Positions 15,955 through 24,305 are shown, counted from the stretch's first letter. The stretch: DNA of 64,000 nucleotides from Nonomuraea sp. SYSU D8015 (GCF_008065375.1 NZ_VJYI01000009.1:124001-188000), one strand, 5' to 3'. The notes: a model not told the origin generated them from the letters alone. Made by a program: numbers and translations.

Positions 15955-18365
15955 AGATCACTTCACTGGAGCCCGCACGGTGCCTGCCGGTGCCGGACGC
16001 CGGGTTCGGCGCGCTCCTGACCGAACGCGGCAACCTGCCGCTGGAGAGCGTGGACGTGACCGCGGACATCTCGGGGCTCATCGCCGGGGTCGAGGTCACA
16101 CAGGGGTTCAGGAACCCGTTCGACGTCACGCTCGAGGCCACGTACGTCTTCCCGCTGCCCGACCGGGCGGCGGTGACCGGCTTCCGGATGGAGGCCGACG
16201 ACCGGGTGATCGAGGGCGTGCTCAAGGAGCGCGCCCAGGCCCGGTCCGACTACGACGAGGCGCTGCGCGAGGGCAAACGCGCGGCGATCGCCGAGGAGGA
16301 CCGGCCGGACGTGTTCACCATCAGGGTGGGCAACATCCTGCCCGGCGAGCGCGTCTCGGTCCGGCTGACGATGAGCCAGCCGCTGCCGTACGAGGATGGC
16401 GCGGCCACGTTCCGGTTCCCGCTGGTGGTGGCGCCGCGCTACATCCCCGGCACCCCGATCGACGGCTCCCCCGCGGGCGACGGCGTCGCGCCCGACACCG
16501 ACGCCGTGCCGGACGCGTCCAGGATCAGCCCGCCCGTCCTGCTGCCCGGCTTCCCCAACCCGGTGCGCCTGTCGCTCGCCGCCACCGTCGACGCCGCCGG
16601 TCTGGAGCTGCGCGAGCTGGCGTCCAGCCTGCACGTGGTGGAGGAAGAGGGCAAAACGGTGCGGCTGCACCCCGGCGAGCGGCTGGACCGGGACTTCATC
16701 CTGCGGATGTCGTTCGACGCGTCCACGTCGTTGCAGTTCGACGGACCGGCCGATCAGGAGGGCACGTTCGCGCTCACCGTCGTGCCGCCGCCGCTGGAGT
16801 CCACCCGCCTGCCGCGCGACCTGGTGCTGGTGCTCGACCGGTCGGGCAGCATGGGCGGCTGGAAGATGGTGGCCGCGCGCCGGGCGGCCGCACGCATCGT
16901 CGACACGCTGACGCCGCAGGACAGGTTCGCGGTGCTGACGTTCGACTCAGTGGTGGAGCGGGCGTTCGAGGGGCTCGTGGAGGCGTCCGACCGCAACCGC
17001 TACCGGGCCGTCGAGCATCTCGCCCGGGTGGACGCCCGCGGCGGCACCGAGCTGCTGGAGCCGCTGCGTCAGGCCGTGGCGCTGCTCGGCGCCCGGTCCG
17101 AGCGGGAGCGGGTCGTGGTGCTGGTCACCGACGGGCAGGTGGGCAACGAGGACCAGATCCTGGAGCAGGCGGGCGGCGCGCTGTCGGCCATGCGCGTGCA
17201 CACGGTGGGCATCGACCGGGCCGTGAACGCCGGTTTCCTCGGCAGGCTCGCCGGGCTCGGCGCGGGCCGGTGCGAGCTGGTCGAGTCGGAGGACCGGCTG
17301 GACGCCGCCATGGACCACATCCACCGCCGGATCGGCGCTCCCCTGGTGACCGACCTGTCGCTCAAGGGCTTGAGGGTGGAACCGGACACGGTCACCCACC
17401 TCGGCTCCATCTTCCCGGGCGTGCCGCTGCGTGTGTACGGGCGCTACCGCGAGGGCTCCTCGCTGATCGTGCACGGCATGACCGCCGGCGGGCCGTGGGA
17501 GGAGGAGGTCACGGGCGTGCGGGTGGACAATCCGGCCATCCGCGCCGTCTGGGCCCGCGCGCACCTGCGGGAGCTGGAGGACCGGTACGCCATGGGCGAG
17601 CACGACCTGGAGTCCCGCATCGTGCGCACGTCGCTCGAGTACGGCGTGCTCTGCCGCTTCACCGCGTACGTGGCGATCGACACCCGGCAGGTCACGGACG
17701 GCGGCGGTCCCGAGCACCGCGTCATCCAGCCGGTGGAGCCGCCGAGCGGCTGGGAGCTGCCGCAGAGCCAGCCGATGATGGGCGGCGGTTTCACCGCGCA
17801 CGCCGCGATGATGGCCATGCCGGCGGCCGCGTCCGGGATGCGGCTGCCCAAGCCGGGGTTCGGGGCGGCCGAGATGGAGCAGGGGTTCATCGCGGGCGGT
17901 CCGGCGGATCTCGGCGTGCAGCAGCCTCCGATGCCCGCTCCTCAGGCGCCGGGCGGGTTCCCGGGCGGAGCGGGCGGTCGTGGCCGTGGGGTCATGCCCA
18001 GGTTCACTCGCGGTCCGCGGCCCGCGCACCGGCTGGAGTCGGTCAGGCCGCAGCTGGTGGCGGAGCTGGACCGGCTCAAGGCGCTGCCCGCGCCCGACCT
18101 GCTCTACCTGGCCGACCTGGGCACGCGCCTGGCGGCGCTCGCGGAATTCCTGGGCGGCAACGAGCAATTGGAGTCGCTGGCGCGGGAGCTGGAGGCGGCC
18201 GAACGGCCGGGCGCGGACGCCCAGGCCCTGCACGACCGCGCCGTCGAGGTCCTCACGGCCCTGACCGGCGGATCCACAGGCGGCCCCGGCGATCCCGGCA
18301 GCGGGCGTTCCGGTGGTGGCGGACACCCCGGCGGAGGGCGCGCCCCCTTCTGGAAGCGCACCTGA
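15951..18365 (+). CDS. VIT and von Willebrand factor A domain protein
   Basis: This 804-residue protein has an N-terminal VIT domain (~10-140, with GLIAGVEVTQGFRNPFDVTLEATYVFPLP), then a VWA domain (~288-460) with an intact metal-ion adhesion site DRSGS (D296, S298, S300) and VLVTDGQVGNEDQ. A C-terminal region rich in Met/Gly/Pro precedes a helical end. The domain order resembles inter-alpha-trypsin inhibitor heavy chains. No signal peptide is visible, so it is probably cytoplasmic and may act as a protein-binding scaffold. ATG 15951 overlaps the MerR-like stop (ATGA), which favours coupled expression. An upstream in-frame extension exists but duplicates the end of the MerR-like gene in another frame. 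Confidence 0.88.
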   Translation: MKITSLEPARCLPVPDAGFGALLTERGNLPLESVDVTADISGLIAGVEVTQGFRNPFDVTLEATYVFPLPDRAAVTGFRMEADDRVIEGVLKERAQARSDYDEALREGKRAAIAEEDRPDVFTIRVGNILPGERVSVRLTMSQPLPYEDGAATFRFPLVVAPRYIPGTPIDGSPAGDGVAPDTDAVPDASRISPPVLLPGFPNPVRLSLAATVDAAGLELRELASSLHVVEEEGKTVRLHPGERLDRDFILRMSFDASTSLQFDGPADQEGTFALTVVPPPLESTRLPRDLVLVLDRSGSMGGWKMVAARRAAARIVDTLTPQDRFAVLTFDSVVERAFEGLVEASDRNRYRAVEHLARVDARGGTELLEPLRQAVALLGARSERERVVVLVTDGQVGNEDQILEQAGGALSAMRVHTVGIDRAVNAGFLGRLAGLGAGRCELVESEDRLDAAMDHIHRRIGAPLVTDLSLKGLRVEPDTVTHLGSIFPGVPLRVYGRYREGSSLIVHGMTAGGPWEEEVTGVRVDNPAIRAVWARAHLRELEDRYAMGEHDLESRIVRTSLEYGVLCRFTAYVAIDTRQVTDGGGPEHRVIQPVEPPSGWELPQSQPMMGGGFTAHAAMMAMPAAASGMRLPKPGFGAAEMEQGFIAGGPADLGVQQPPMPAPQAPGGFPGGAGGRGRGVMPRFTRGPRPAHRLESVRPQLVAELDRLKALPAPDLLYLADLGTRLAALAEFLGGNEQLESLARELEAAERPGADAQALHDRAVEVLTALTGGSTGGPGDPGSGRSGGGGHPGGGRAPFWKRT

Positions 18366-18383
18366 CGCGCCTCAGGGCCGCGG

Positions 18384-18420
18384 CCCGCCCCCACGCGCTC
18401 TGAGCGGGTGTGGGGGCGGG
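18384..18420. terminator. Bidirectional terminator between VIT-VWA and YciI genes
   Basis: CCCGCCCCCAC (18384-18394) pairs perfectly with GTGGGGGCGGG (18410-18420), with an inner CGCTC/GAGCG option. It fills the gap between two convergent genes. Confidence 0.8.
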
Positions 18421-18684
18421 TCACATGATCGGGGTCCACTCCTTCAGCAGCACGACTTCGTAGCCGTCCACCGCCGTGTACGGGTCCCGCCGCAGGATGT
18501 CCCTCAGTTCGGCCTCGTCCGCCACCTCGTAGACATGCAGCGCCCCGCTGTCGTCCGCCCACGGCCCGGCGGTCACGAGCCTCCCCTCCTCCTTCAACCG
18601 CCGCAGGTGCTCCCGGTGCGCGGGCCGGGCGGCCAGCCTCCGCGGGTCGCCGTCGAAGGCCATCTGCAACACGTATCTCGTCAT
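18421..18684 (-). CDS. YciI family protein
   Basis: This small 87-residue protein has the YciI ferredoxin-like fold signatures: MTRYVLQMAFDGDP, AHREHLRRLKEEGRLVTAGPWADDSGALHVYEV and RRDPYTAVDGYEVVLLKEW. The conserved His and Asp of the family are present (AHREHL, DDSGALHV, DPY). Family members are dimers with mostly unknown chemistry. I prefer ATG 18684; an in-frame GTG at 18693 is also possible. It is divergent from the Crp/Fnr gene, with a Crp-like dyad between the starts, so it may be that regulator's target. Confidence 0.82.
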   Translation of the reverse strand: MTRYVLQMAFDGDPRRLAARPAHREHLRRLKEEGRLVTAGPWADDSGALHVYEVADEAELRDILRRDPYTAVDGYEVVLLKEWTPIM

Positions 18685-18742
18685 GTCCGGCACGCTAGGG
18701 GGCGAGAGGCGGAGAGCTCAGCATCACGGAGCACCGGCGGGG

Positions 18743-18758
18743 TGTATATCGGGATACA
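18743..18758. promoter_or_regulatory. Crp/Fnr-like dyad overlapping the crp-like start codon
   Basis: TGTAT-ATCGGG-ATACA is a perfect 5-6-5 inverted repeat with the geometry of Crp/Fnr operators (TGTGA-N6-TCACA). Its last base is the A of ATG 18758. Binding of the encoded protein here would block its own translation start region and could also repress divergent YciI. The binding itself is inferred. Confidence 0.6.
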
Positions 18759-19411
18759 TGACGTACACGCTGGCGGACCTGCCGATGTTCGGCGAGCTCG
18801 GCGAGGAGCGGTTGCGGAGGCTGGCGGCGCTGGCACGGCACAGGAGCTACCCGGCCGGGCAGGTTCTGTGCACCGAGGGCGACCCGGCCGGCCACCTGAT
18901 CGTGCTGCTCGACGGCCGGGTGAAGGCCGGGCGGGTGAGCCCGGAGGGCAGGGAGGTGGTGCTGGCCGTGGAGGCGGCGCCGGTGGCGTTCGACAAGACG
19001 GCCCTCCTGGTGGACGGGCCGCACCGGGCGACGCGGACGGCCATGACGCCGGTGGAGGTCTCCTACCTGCCCCGCGCGGCCGTGCTGGAGCTGCTGGCCG
19101 CCGAGCCCTCCGTCGCGGCGCGGATGTTGCGGACGCTGGCCGCGACCGTACGCGACCTCGACGACCGGCTCACCGACGCCACGGTGCGCGACGTGCCCGC
19201 GCGGGTGGCCACCTGGCTGGTACGGCGGTGCGCAGGCGACCGGGTGCCCCTCCACGCCGGCCAGGCCGGACTGGGCGCCGAGATCGGCGCGACGAGGGTG
19301 AGCGTCAACCGCGCCCTGCGCTCGTTCGAACGCCGCGGCATGATCGAGATCGGCGCCGGCGAGGTGATCGTCCTGGACCGTCCCGCCCTCGCCCGGCTGG
19401 CCGGGATCTGA
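18758..19411 (+). CDS. Crp/Fnr family transcriptional regulator
   Basis: This 217-residue regulator has an N-terminal cyclic-nucleotide-binding-like beta-roll (LADLPMFGELGEERLRRLA, GQVLCTEGDPAGHLIVLLDGRVKAGRVS, ~1-115). A long dimer helix follows, then a Crp-type winged helix (VPLHAGQAGLGAEIGATRVSVNRALRSFERRGMIEI). The cAMP-binding RxS signature is not evident in the beta-roll, and there are no N-terminal Fe-S cysteines, so the ligand is unknown. ATG 18758 is chosen over an upstream in-frame start because the dyad and divergent promoter lie there. Autoregulation is likely from the palindrome at the start. Confidence 0.9.
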   Translation: MTYTLADLPMFGELGEERLRRLAALARHRSYPAGQVLCTEGDPAGHLIVLLDGRVKAGRVSPEGREVVLAVEAAPVAFDKTALLVDGPHRATRTAMTPVEVSYLPRAAVLELLAAEPSVAARMLRTLAATVRDLDDRLTDATVRDVPARVATWLVRRCAGDRVPLHAGQAGLGAEIGATRVSVNRALRSFERRGMIEIGAGEVIVLDRPALARLAGI

Positions 19412-19473
19412 CCCGGGCCGGATGCGGACGAGGCGCTGTTCGAGCCGGTCAGCGTGTTCTATCGTCACTGAAC

Positions 19474-20307
19474 ATGGCGACCTCTCGCGCCCCGCTCCGC
19501 TTCGTCGAAGCAGTGTCGGCCACCGTTGCCGAGAGCCGGAGATCCGGTTTCTTCTTCGACTTCGACGGCACGCTCGCGCCGATCATGCGCGATCCCGGCG
19601 CGGTGCTCCCCGTGGCGGGCGCGGTGGAGCGGCTCCAGACGCTGGCGGGCCTGGTGGGCACGGTGGCCGTGGTGTCGGCCCGGCCGGCCGCGTTCCTGCA
19701 CGAGAGGTTCTCGCGCGCGCCGCAGGTGCGCCTGTTCGGCTTGTACGGCATGCAGACCGTCGTCGACGGCCACGTGCGCACCGACGCCGTGGCCGAGCCG
19801 TGGGCCCCCGTCATGCGCCGCGTGGCCGGGGAAGCCGCCCGTGACCTGCCCGGCGAGGTCCTGGTTGAGGACAAGGAGCTGCTGGTGGCGCTGCACTACC
19901 GCGCGGTCCCGGCGCTGCGCGGCGCGGTTGAGCGGTGGGCCTCGGCCAAGGCGGCGGAGCTGGGCCTGCACGAGCAGCACGGCCGTATGGTGGTCGAGCT
20001 GCGGCCGCCGGTGAAGCGTGACAAGGGCACGGTCGTCGCCCGCGAGACCGAGACGCTGACCCGCGCCTGGTATTTCGGCGACGATCTCTCGGACGGACGG
20101 GCGTTCGAGGCGTTGCGCTGCCGCGAGGAGCGGGATCCCGCCTTCATGGGGGTCAGGGTCGCGGTGGCCAACGGCGAGACCGGCGACGAGCTGGCACGCC
20201 GGGCGGACTTCACCGTGGACTCCCCCGAGGACACACCGGTCCTGCTCGACCAGGTGATCGGCGCGTTCCCCGGTCATCCCCCGCGGGCTCTTACCCTGGA
20301 TGGGTGA
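19474..20307 (+). CDS. otsB: Trehalose-6-phosphate phosphatase
   Basis: This 277-residue HAD-superfamily enzyme removes phosphate from trehalose 6-phosphate to make trehalose, a compatible solute. HAD motif I is FFDFDGTLAPI (nucleophile D29, acid D31), with VAVVSARPAAF as motif II-like, RDKGTVVARE carrying the Lys, and GDDLSDGRAFEAL as motif IV. ATG 19474 begins a normal-length OtsB; the very long in-frame upstream extension crosses three other genes and is an artefact. No otsA is adjacent. Its stop overlaps the next gene's GTG start (GTGA), so it is co-translated with the methyltransferase. Confidence 0.92.
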   Translation: MATSRAPLRFVEAVSATVAESRRSGFFFDFDGTLAPIMRDPGAVLPVAGAVERLQTLAGLVGTVAVVSARPAAFLHERFSRAPQVRLFGLYGMQTVVDGHVRTDAVAEPWAPVMRRVAGEAARDLPGEVLVEDKELLVALHYRAVPALRGAVERWASAKAAELGLHEQHGRMVVELRPPVKRDKGTVVARETETLTRAWYFGDDLSDGRAFEALRCREERDPAFMGVRVAVANGETGDELARRADFTVDSPEDTPVLLDQVIGAFPGHPPRALTLDG

Positions 20308-21170
20308 CCACACTTGTCCTGGACGGTGGCCTGTCCACTCATCTCGAAAAGCTCGGAGCCGACCTCAGCGACGACCTCTGGTCGGCGCGGCTGCTGCTGG
20401 AGCGGCCCGAGCTGATCCGGCAGGCGCACGCCGACTACTTCGCGGCGGGGGCCGACGTGGCCACGACCGCCAGCTACCAGGCCACGATCCAGGGCTTCAT
20501 GAGGCGCGGCCTGGGCGCGGCGGAGGCCGAGTCGCTGATCAGGCTGTCGGTGAAGCTGGCCGGGCAGGCGCGTGACGAGGCCGGACGCGGCCTGGTGGCG
20601 GCCTCGGTCGGCCCGTACGGCGCCTTTCTGGCCAACGGCGCCGAATACACCGGCGACTACGACCTCGACGAGGACGACCTCTACGCCTGGCACCTGCCGC
20701 GCTGGGAGATCCTCGCCTCGGCCGGCGCCGACCTGCTGGCCTGCGAGACGATCCCCTCCTATCCGGAGGCGCGGGTCCTGGCCCGGCTGCTGCGGCACAC
20801 GCCTGAGGTGAAGGCGTGGGTGAGCTTCTCCTGCCGGGACGGCGAGCGGCTCAACGACGGCACGCCTATCCGCGAGGCGGCCGCGTTGTTCGCCGGTAAT
20901 CCGAAGGTGGTGGCCGTGGGGGCGAACTGCACGGCGCCGCGCCACATCCCGTCGCTGATCGCGTGCCTGTCCGGCGGACTGCCGGTCGTGGTCTATCCCA
21001 ACTCGGGCGAGACGTGGGACGCCGGGCACCGGCGCTGGCTGGGGCTGGCCGATCCGTTGGAGTTCGGGCAGGCCGCCAAGGAGTGGCAGCAGGCGGGTGC
21101 CTCACTGATCGGCGGCTGCTGCCGTACGACGCCGGAGCACATCACGCAGATCCGCGCCCACCTGTCCTGA
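20304..21170 (+). CDS. mmuM: Homocysteine S-methyltransferase
   Basis: This 288-residue zinc enzyme transfers a methyl group from S-methylmethionine (or SAM) to homocysteine, giving methionine. It has the family start LDGGLSTHLEKLGADL, YQATIQGFMRRGL, the zinc-ligand Cys in GANCTAP and the double Cys in GGCCRTTPEHI. The length matches E. coli MmuM (~310). GTG 20304 overlaps the otsB stop by four bases. No permease (mmuP) is adjacent. A role in salvage or in removing damaged SAM is family knowledge. Confidence 0.93.
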   Translation: MTTLVLDGGLSTHLEKLGADLSDDLWSARLLLERPELIRQAHADYFAAGADVATTASYQATIQGFMRRGLGAAEAESLIRLSVKLAGQARDEAGRGLVAASVGPYGAFLANGAEYTGDYDLDEDDLYAWHLPRWEILASAGADLLACETIPSYPEARVLARLLRHTPEVKAWVSFSCRDGERLNDGTPIREAAALFAGNPKVVAVGANCTAPRHIPSLIACLSGGLPVVVYPNSGETWDAGHRRWLGLADPLEFGQAAKEWQQAGASLIGGCCRTTPEHITQIRAHLS

Positions 21171-21692
21171 GCCCGTCCCGACCGCCAACGCACGTCCGAC
21201 GCCTGTCGCCACAGGCACGCCGCACGCCGGACCGCCTCCCACGACGTCCCCGGCTCACCCGGTGACACGGGCGGCGGTCCTGGCCCACTGGGCGCTGACT
21301 GGGGCTGCGGCGGCGTCGGGGGGCCGCGGCGCCATCTCGGGCCACCGGCCGCACGGCGACGCTCGTCGGCGTTGCGGTGCCTTGGGGCCGTGGCGCCATG
21401 CAGCGGCGGCGCTGCCGGCGGCCGTGAGACGGATGACGCCGGGCGCGGCGGCAGTCGGCCGTGATCCGGCGGTGGCCGCAGCGGGGTCGTGACTCGGCGC
21501 TGGCCCGTGGCGGCGGTCGCGGGTCTGAGCGAGAGGTGCAGGAGGAGTGCCCCGCGCACCTGACCCCCAGAACGGAGGGCCCAGGAAGGAGGCCCCTGCG
21601 CACCTGACCGCGAGAACGGGAGGTGCAGGGATGAGGGCCCCGCGCACGCCTGACCGCGAGAGCGGTGCGCGGGGCGCCCGGAAGCCGGGGCG
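21171..21692. other. 522-bp intergenic region without a convincing gene
   Basis: The region lies between convergent mmuM and doxX-like genes and is very GC-rich. Open frames across it (mainly minus strand) have no ribosome sites, no recognisable motifs and Arg/Pro/Ser-rich products typical of shadow frames. Its right third is a 44-bp tandem repeat, listed separately. Confidence 0.6.
21510..21685. repeat. 44-bp period tandem repeat
   Basis: The start GCGCAC(g)CTGACC followed by GAGAACGG-like sequence recurs at 21554, 21598 and 21642, exactly 44 bp apart. A diverged copy precedes at 21510 (it shares GAGAGGTGCAGG and the GGAGTGCCCC end). The repeats end just before the doxX-like stop. Confidence 0.75.
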
Positions 21693-22121
21693 CTAGGCGG
21701 AGACCGCCTCGGTGCTGCGGCGACGGCCCAGCACGCGGTCGAGCGCCAGCGCGCCGCCGCCGGTGAAGCCGATGGCCAGGCTCGCCGCGGCGAGCGCCAG
21801 GACGAACTCGTAGCCGCCCTCTGCGGCGCCGAAGCCGTTGGCGCCGTGGACGAAGACAATGGCGCCGATCATGTTGAGGGCCAGCAGCGTGCCCACGATC
21901 GGCAGCGCGGCACCGAGGATCAGCGCGAGGCCGCCCGCGACCTCCAGCACCGCCACGGCGGGGGCGGCCACGCCGGCCAGCGGGATGCCGACGGACTCGA
22001 AGAACTTGGTCGTGCCCGCGATCCCCATCGTCGCGAACTTCTGGTAGCCGTGCATGAGGAAGATCACCCCGACGGCGATCCTCGCGAGCAGCAGGGCAAT
22101 GGGACGCGCTTGGTCGACCAT
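21693..22121 (-). CDS. DoxX family membrane protein
   Basis: This 142-residue protein has four predicted transmembrane helices and the DoxX family motifs LLARIAVGVIFLMHGYQKF, GIPLAGVAAPAVAVLEVAGGLALILG and LALNMIGAIVFVH. Family members are linked to redox and thiol stress, sometimes with superoxide dismutase and sulfurtransferases, but many are uncharacterised. ATG 22121 has a perfect GGAGG five bases upstream; a longer in-frame extension to 22178 would run through the operator region. It is divergent from a MarR regulator with two operator-like dyads between, so it is probably MarR-repressed. Confidence 0.9.
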   Translation of the reverse strand: MVDQARPIALLLARIAVGVIFLMHGYQKFATMGIAGTTKFFESVGIPLAGVAAPAVAVLEVAGGLALILGAALPIVGTLLALNMIGAIVFVHGANGFGAAEGGYEFVLALAAASLAIGFTGGGALALDRVLGRRRSTEAVSA

Positions 22122-22142
22122 GCGACCTCCTTGACAGAGTCG

Positions 22143-22186
22143 TTCATTATTGAATGACAACCTTAGCGGATAGTTCAAATCTGAAC
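22143..22186. promoter_or_regulatory. Paired MarR-type operators between doxX and marR genes
   Basis: TTCA-TTAT-TGAA (22143-22154) and GTTCA-AATC-TGAAC (22173-22186) share the TTCA-N4-TGAA core. Their centres are 31 bp apart, three helical turns, so two dimers would bind the same DNA face. They sit in the AT-rich 83-bp divergent promoter. Confidence 0.7.
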
Positions 22187-22204
22187 AACGCGTAGAATGT
22201 TCGG

Positions 22205-22666
22205 GTGACGGACACCACCCGATGGCTGGATGCGACGGAGATGGCGGCCTGGCGCGCTTTCCTGTCGACCTCTCATCTCCTGGAGAGGCGTATCGAAGAG
22301 CAGCTCAAGTCGGCCGCCGGCCTGACCCATCCGCAGTACGAGATCCTGGTGCGGCTCTCCGAGGCGCCCGGCCGTCAGATGCGGATGACGGAGCTGGCCA
22401 GGGGCGTCATCGTGTCGAAGAGCGCGCTGACGTACCAGATCACCCAGCTGGAGAAGGCGGGCCTCGTGGAGCGCGCCACGTGCCCGTCGGACGACCGGGG
22501 CGTGCTGGCGGTGCTCACCGAGGCGGGCCTGCGCTGCCTGGAGCGGGTGGCGCCGGGGCACCTGGAGGTCGTGCGGTCCTACCTCATCGACCGGCTCAGC
22601 CGTGACGAGCTGCGCACGGTGACGACCGCCATGCAGAAGACGGAGCAGGCCTTAAGGTCGTCCTAG
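22205..22666 (+). CDS. MarR family transcriptional regulator
   Basis: This 153-residue winged-helix regulator has the MarR pattern: LLERRIEEQLKSAAGLTHPQYEILVRLSE, the recognition helix region MTELARGVIVSKSALTYQITQLEKAGLVER, and the wing CPSDDRGVLAVLTEAG. It starts at GTG 22205. Cys475-type redox sensing cannot be ruled out, as one Cys (RATCPSDDRG) sits in the wing. It is divergent from the DoxX-family gene and probably represses both genes through the TTCA-N4-TGAA sites. Confidence 0.92.
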   Translation: MTDTTRWLDATEMAAWRAFLSTSHLLERRIEEQLKSAAGLTHPQYEILVRLSEAPGRQMRMTELARGVIVSKSALTYQITQLEKAGLVERATCPSDDRGVLAVLTEAGLRCLERVAPGHLEVVRSYLIDRLSRDELRTVTTAMQKTEQALRSS

Positions 22667-22675
22667 TGCGCTGTC

Positions 22676-23386
22676 CTAGTGTTTCGCCGCCGCGGCGGCG
22701 CGGGCCGCGCGCTCCATCTCCACCCTGGCGCTGGCGGCGTACTTGTCGACGTATTCCTGCCCGGACAGCTCCATCAGCGCGTACATGATCTCGTCGGTCA
22801 CCGCGCGCAGCACGAGGCGGTCGTCCTCCATGCCGTAGTAGCGGGAGAAGTCGAGCGGCTTGCCGAACTTGACGCCCGGCCGGATGCCGAGCTTGGGGAG
22901 CGGCCGTCCGGGCGGCATCATCTCGTAGGTGTTGACCATCGCCCACGGGATGACGGGCGCCCGCGACTCCAGTGCCAGCCGGGCCACGCCGGTCTTGCCC
23001 TTGTAGAGGCGGCCGTCGGGCGAGCGGGTGCCCTCGGGGTAGATGCCGAGGACGTTGCCCTCGCGCAGGATGCGCAGGCCGGTGCGGAGCGCCGCCTCGC
23101 TCGCCTTGCCGCCCGAGCGGTCGATCGGCACCGTGCCGACGCCGCTGAAGAACAGCCGGGTGAAGAAGCCCTTGACGCCGCGCCCGGTGAAGTAGTCGGA
23201 CTTGCCGAGCGAGATGACCTTGCGCTTGAGGTGGAGCGGGCCGAAGAAGTGGTCGGCGAACGACAGGTGGTTGCCGGCCAGGATCGCCGGCCCCTCTCTG
23301 GGCACGTTTTCCACGCCTTCTGCCCATGGCCTGAACACAAGGTGGAGGATCGGCCCCAAGATGGCCTTGACCACCCAGTAGAACAC
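22676..23386 (-). CDS. 1-acyl-sn-glycerol-3-phosphate acyltransferase (PlsC family)
   Basis: This 236-residue membrane-associated acyltransferase should add the second acyl chain to lysophosphatidate in phospholipid synthesis, or acylate a related acceptor. The catalytic block I NHLSFADHF has H40 and D45 (HX4D), block II is KGFFTRLFFSGVGTVPIDR, and block III YPEGTRS holds E118. One N-terminal hydrophobic helix anchors it. The GTG start at 23386 follows GAGAAGAGGTG. It converges with marR, nine bases apart. The acceptor is not certain, as actinobacteria have many paralogues. Confidence 0.9.
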   Translation of the reverse strand: MFYWVVKAILGPILHLVFRPWAEGVENVPREGPAILAGNHLSFADHFFGPLHLKRKVISLGKSDYFTGRGVKGFFTRLFFSGVGTVPIDRSGGKASEAALRTGLRILREGNVLGIYPEGTRSPDGRLYKGKTGVARLALESRAPVIPWAMVNTYEMMPPGRPLPKLGIRPGVKFGKPLDFSRYYGMEDDRLVLRAVTDEIMYALMELSGQEYVDKYAASARVEMERAARAAAAAKH

Positions 23387-23546
23387 CCCGGCACCTCTTC
23401 TCCAGCACGTTGTCGGCGGGCAAAGTCATCTTCCCATCTCGCGGGCCATGCTCCTACACCAGCTCTCGCACAATCACCCCCGAACGTGCGACGATCGGGC
23501 CGTTCCGGAGGAAATTCCTGGAATGAAACAGCATGGAGGAGCTGTT

Positions 23547-24305
23547 ATGCCGCTCATGCCAGGCGCGGAGCCCTACCACCACGACGGAGGCCAGATCGGC
23601 GTGCTGCTCTGCCACGGGTTCACCGGCACGCCCCAGTCGTTACGGCCGTGGGGGGAGTTCCTGGCCGCGCACGGGATCAGCGTCTCGCTGCCCCGCCAGC
23701 CGGGACACGGCACCCGATGGCAGGAGATGAACCGGACGCGGTGGGAGGACTGGTACGCCGAGGTGGAGAAGGCGTTCGCGGACCTCCAGGGCCGCTGCCC
23801 TGAGGTGTTCGTGGCAGGCCTGTCGCTGGGCGGCTGCCTGGCGCTCCGCCTCGCCGAGGTGCACGGCGCGGCGATCAGGGGTCTGGTGCTGGTCAACCCG
23901 TCGATCGCGAACGACGTGCCGCTGCTGAAGCTTGCTCCGCTGCTGAAGTGGTTCGTGCCGTCCGTGCCCGGCGTCGCCAACGACGTCAAGAAGCCGGGCG
24001 TGACCGAGCTGGCGTATTCCCGCACCCCGGTGAAGGCGGCCGCGTCGCTGCCCGGGCTGTGGTCGCTGGTGCAGGCCGACCTGGCTAAGGTGACGCAGCC
24101 GCTGCTGGTCTTCCACAGCGTGGACGACCACGTGGTGAAGCCGACGAGTGTGGCGATCATTCGCCAGAAGGTCCCGCAGGCCACGATCGAGGAGCTTACC
24201 GATAGCTACCATGTTGCGACGCTCGACAACGATGCCGACAGGATCTTTGCCGGTAGCCTCGACTTCATCCGGACACATGCCTCGGTACCCTTGCAGAGGG
24301 ACTGA
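23547..24305 (+). CDS. Alpha/beta hydrolase, Est30-like carboxylesterase
   Basis: This 252-residue serine hydrolase has the oxyanion region LLCHGFTGTPQSLRPWGEFLAAHG, the nucleophile elbow GLSLGG, the acid in FHSVDDHVV and the His in DSYHVATLDNDADRI. This pattern matches the thermostable carboxylesterase Est30/monoacylglycerol lipase group. ATG 23547 has GGAGGA six bases upstream and is clearly better than in-frame starts further up. It acts in the cytoplasm, with no signal peptide. It precedes a small membrane protein gene on the same strand, 46 bp apart, so they may be co-transcribed. The substrate is probably a short- to medium-chain ester. Confidence 0.88.
   Translation: MPLMPGAEPYHHDGGQIGVLLCHGFTGTPQSLRPWGEFLAAHGISVSLPRQPGHGTRWQEMNRTRWEDWYAEVEKAFADLQGRCPEVFVAGLSLGGCLALRLAEVHGAAIRGLVLVNPSIANDVPLLKLAPLLKWFVPSVPGVANDVKKPGVTELAYSRTPVKAAASLPGLWSLVQADLAKVTQPLLVFHSVDDHVVKPTSVAIIRQKVPQATIEELTDSYHVATLDNDADRIFAGSLDFIRTHASVPLQRD

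Noticed and set aside
18313..19473. Very long in-frame extension upstream of otsB
   Set aside because: It runs through the YciI and Crp/Fnr genes in another frame, and ATG 19474 gives a normal-length OtsB.
20993..21859. Minus-strand frame across the mmuM end and the 44-bp repeats
   Set aside because: No ribosome site or domain, Arg/Pro/Ser-rich composition, and it overlaps two real genes.
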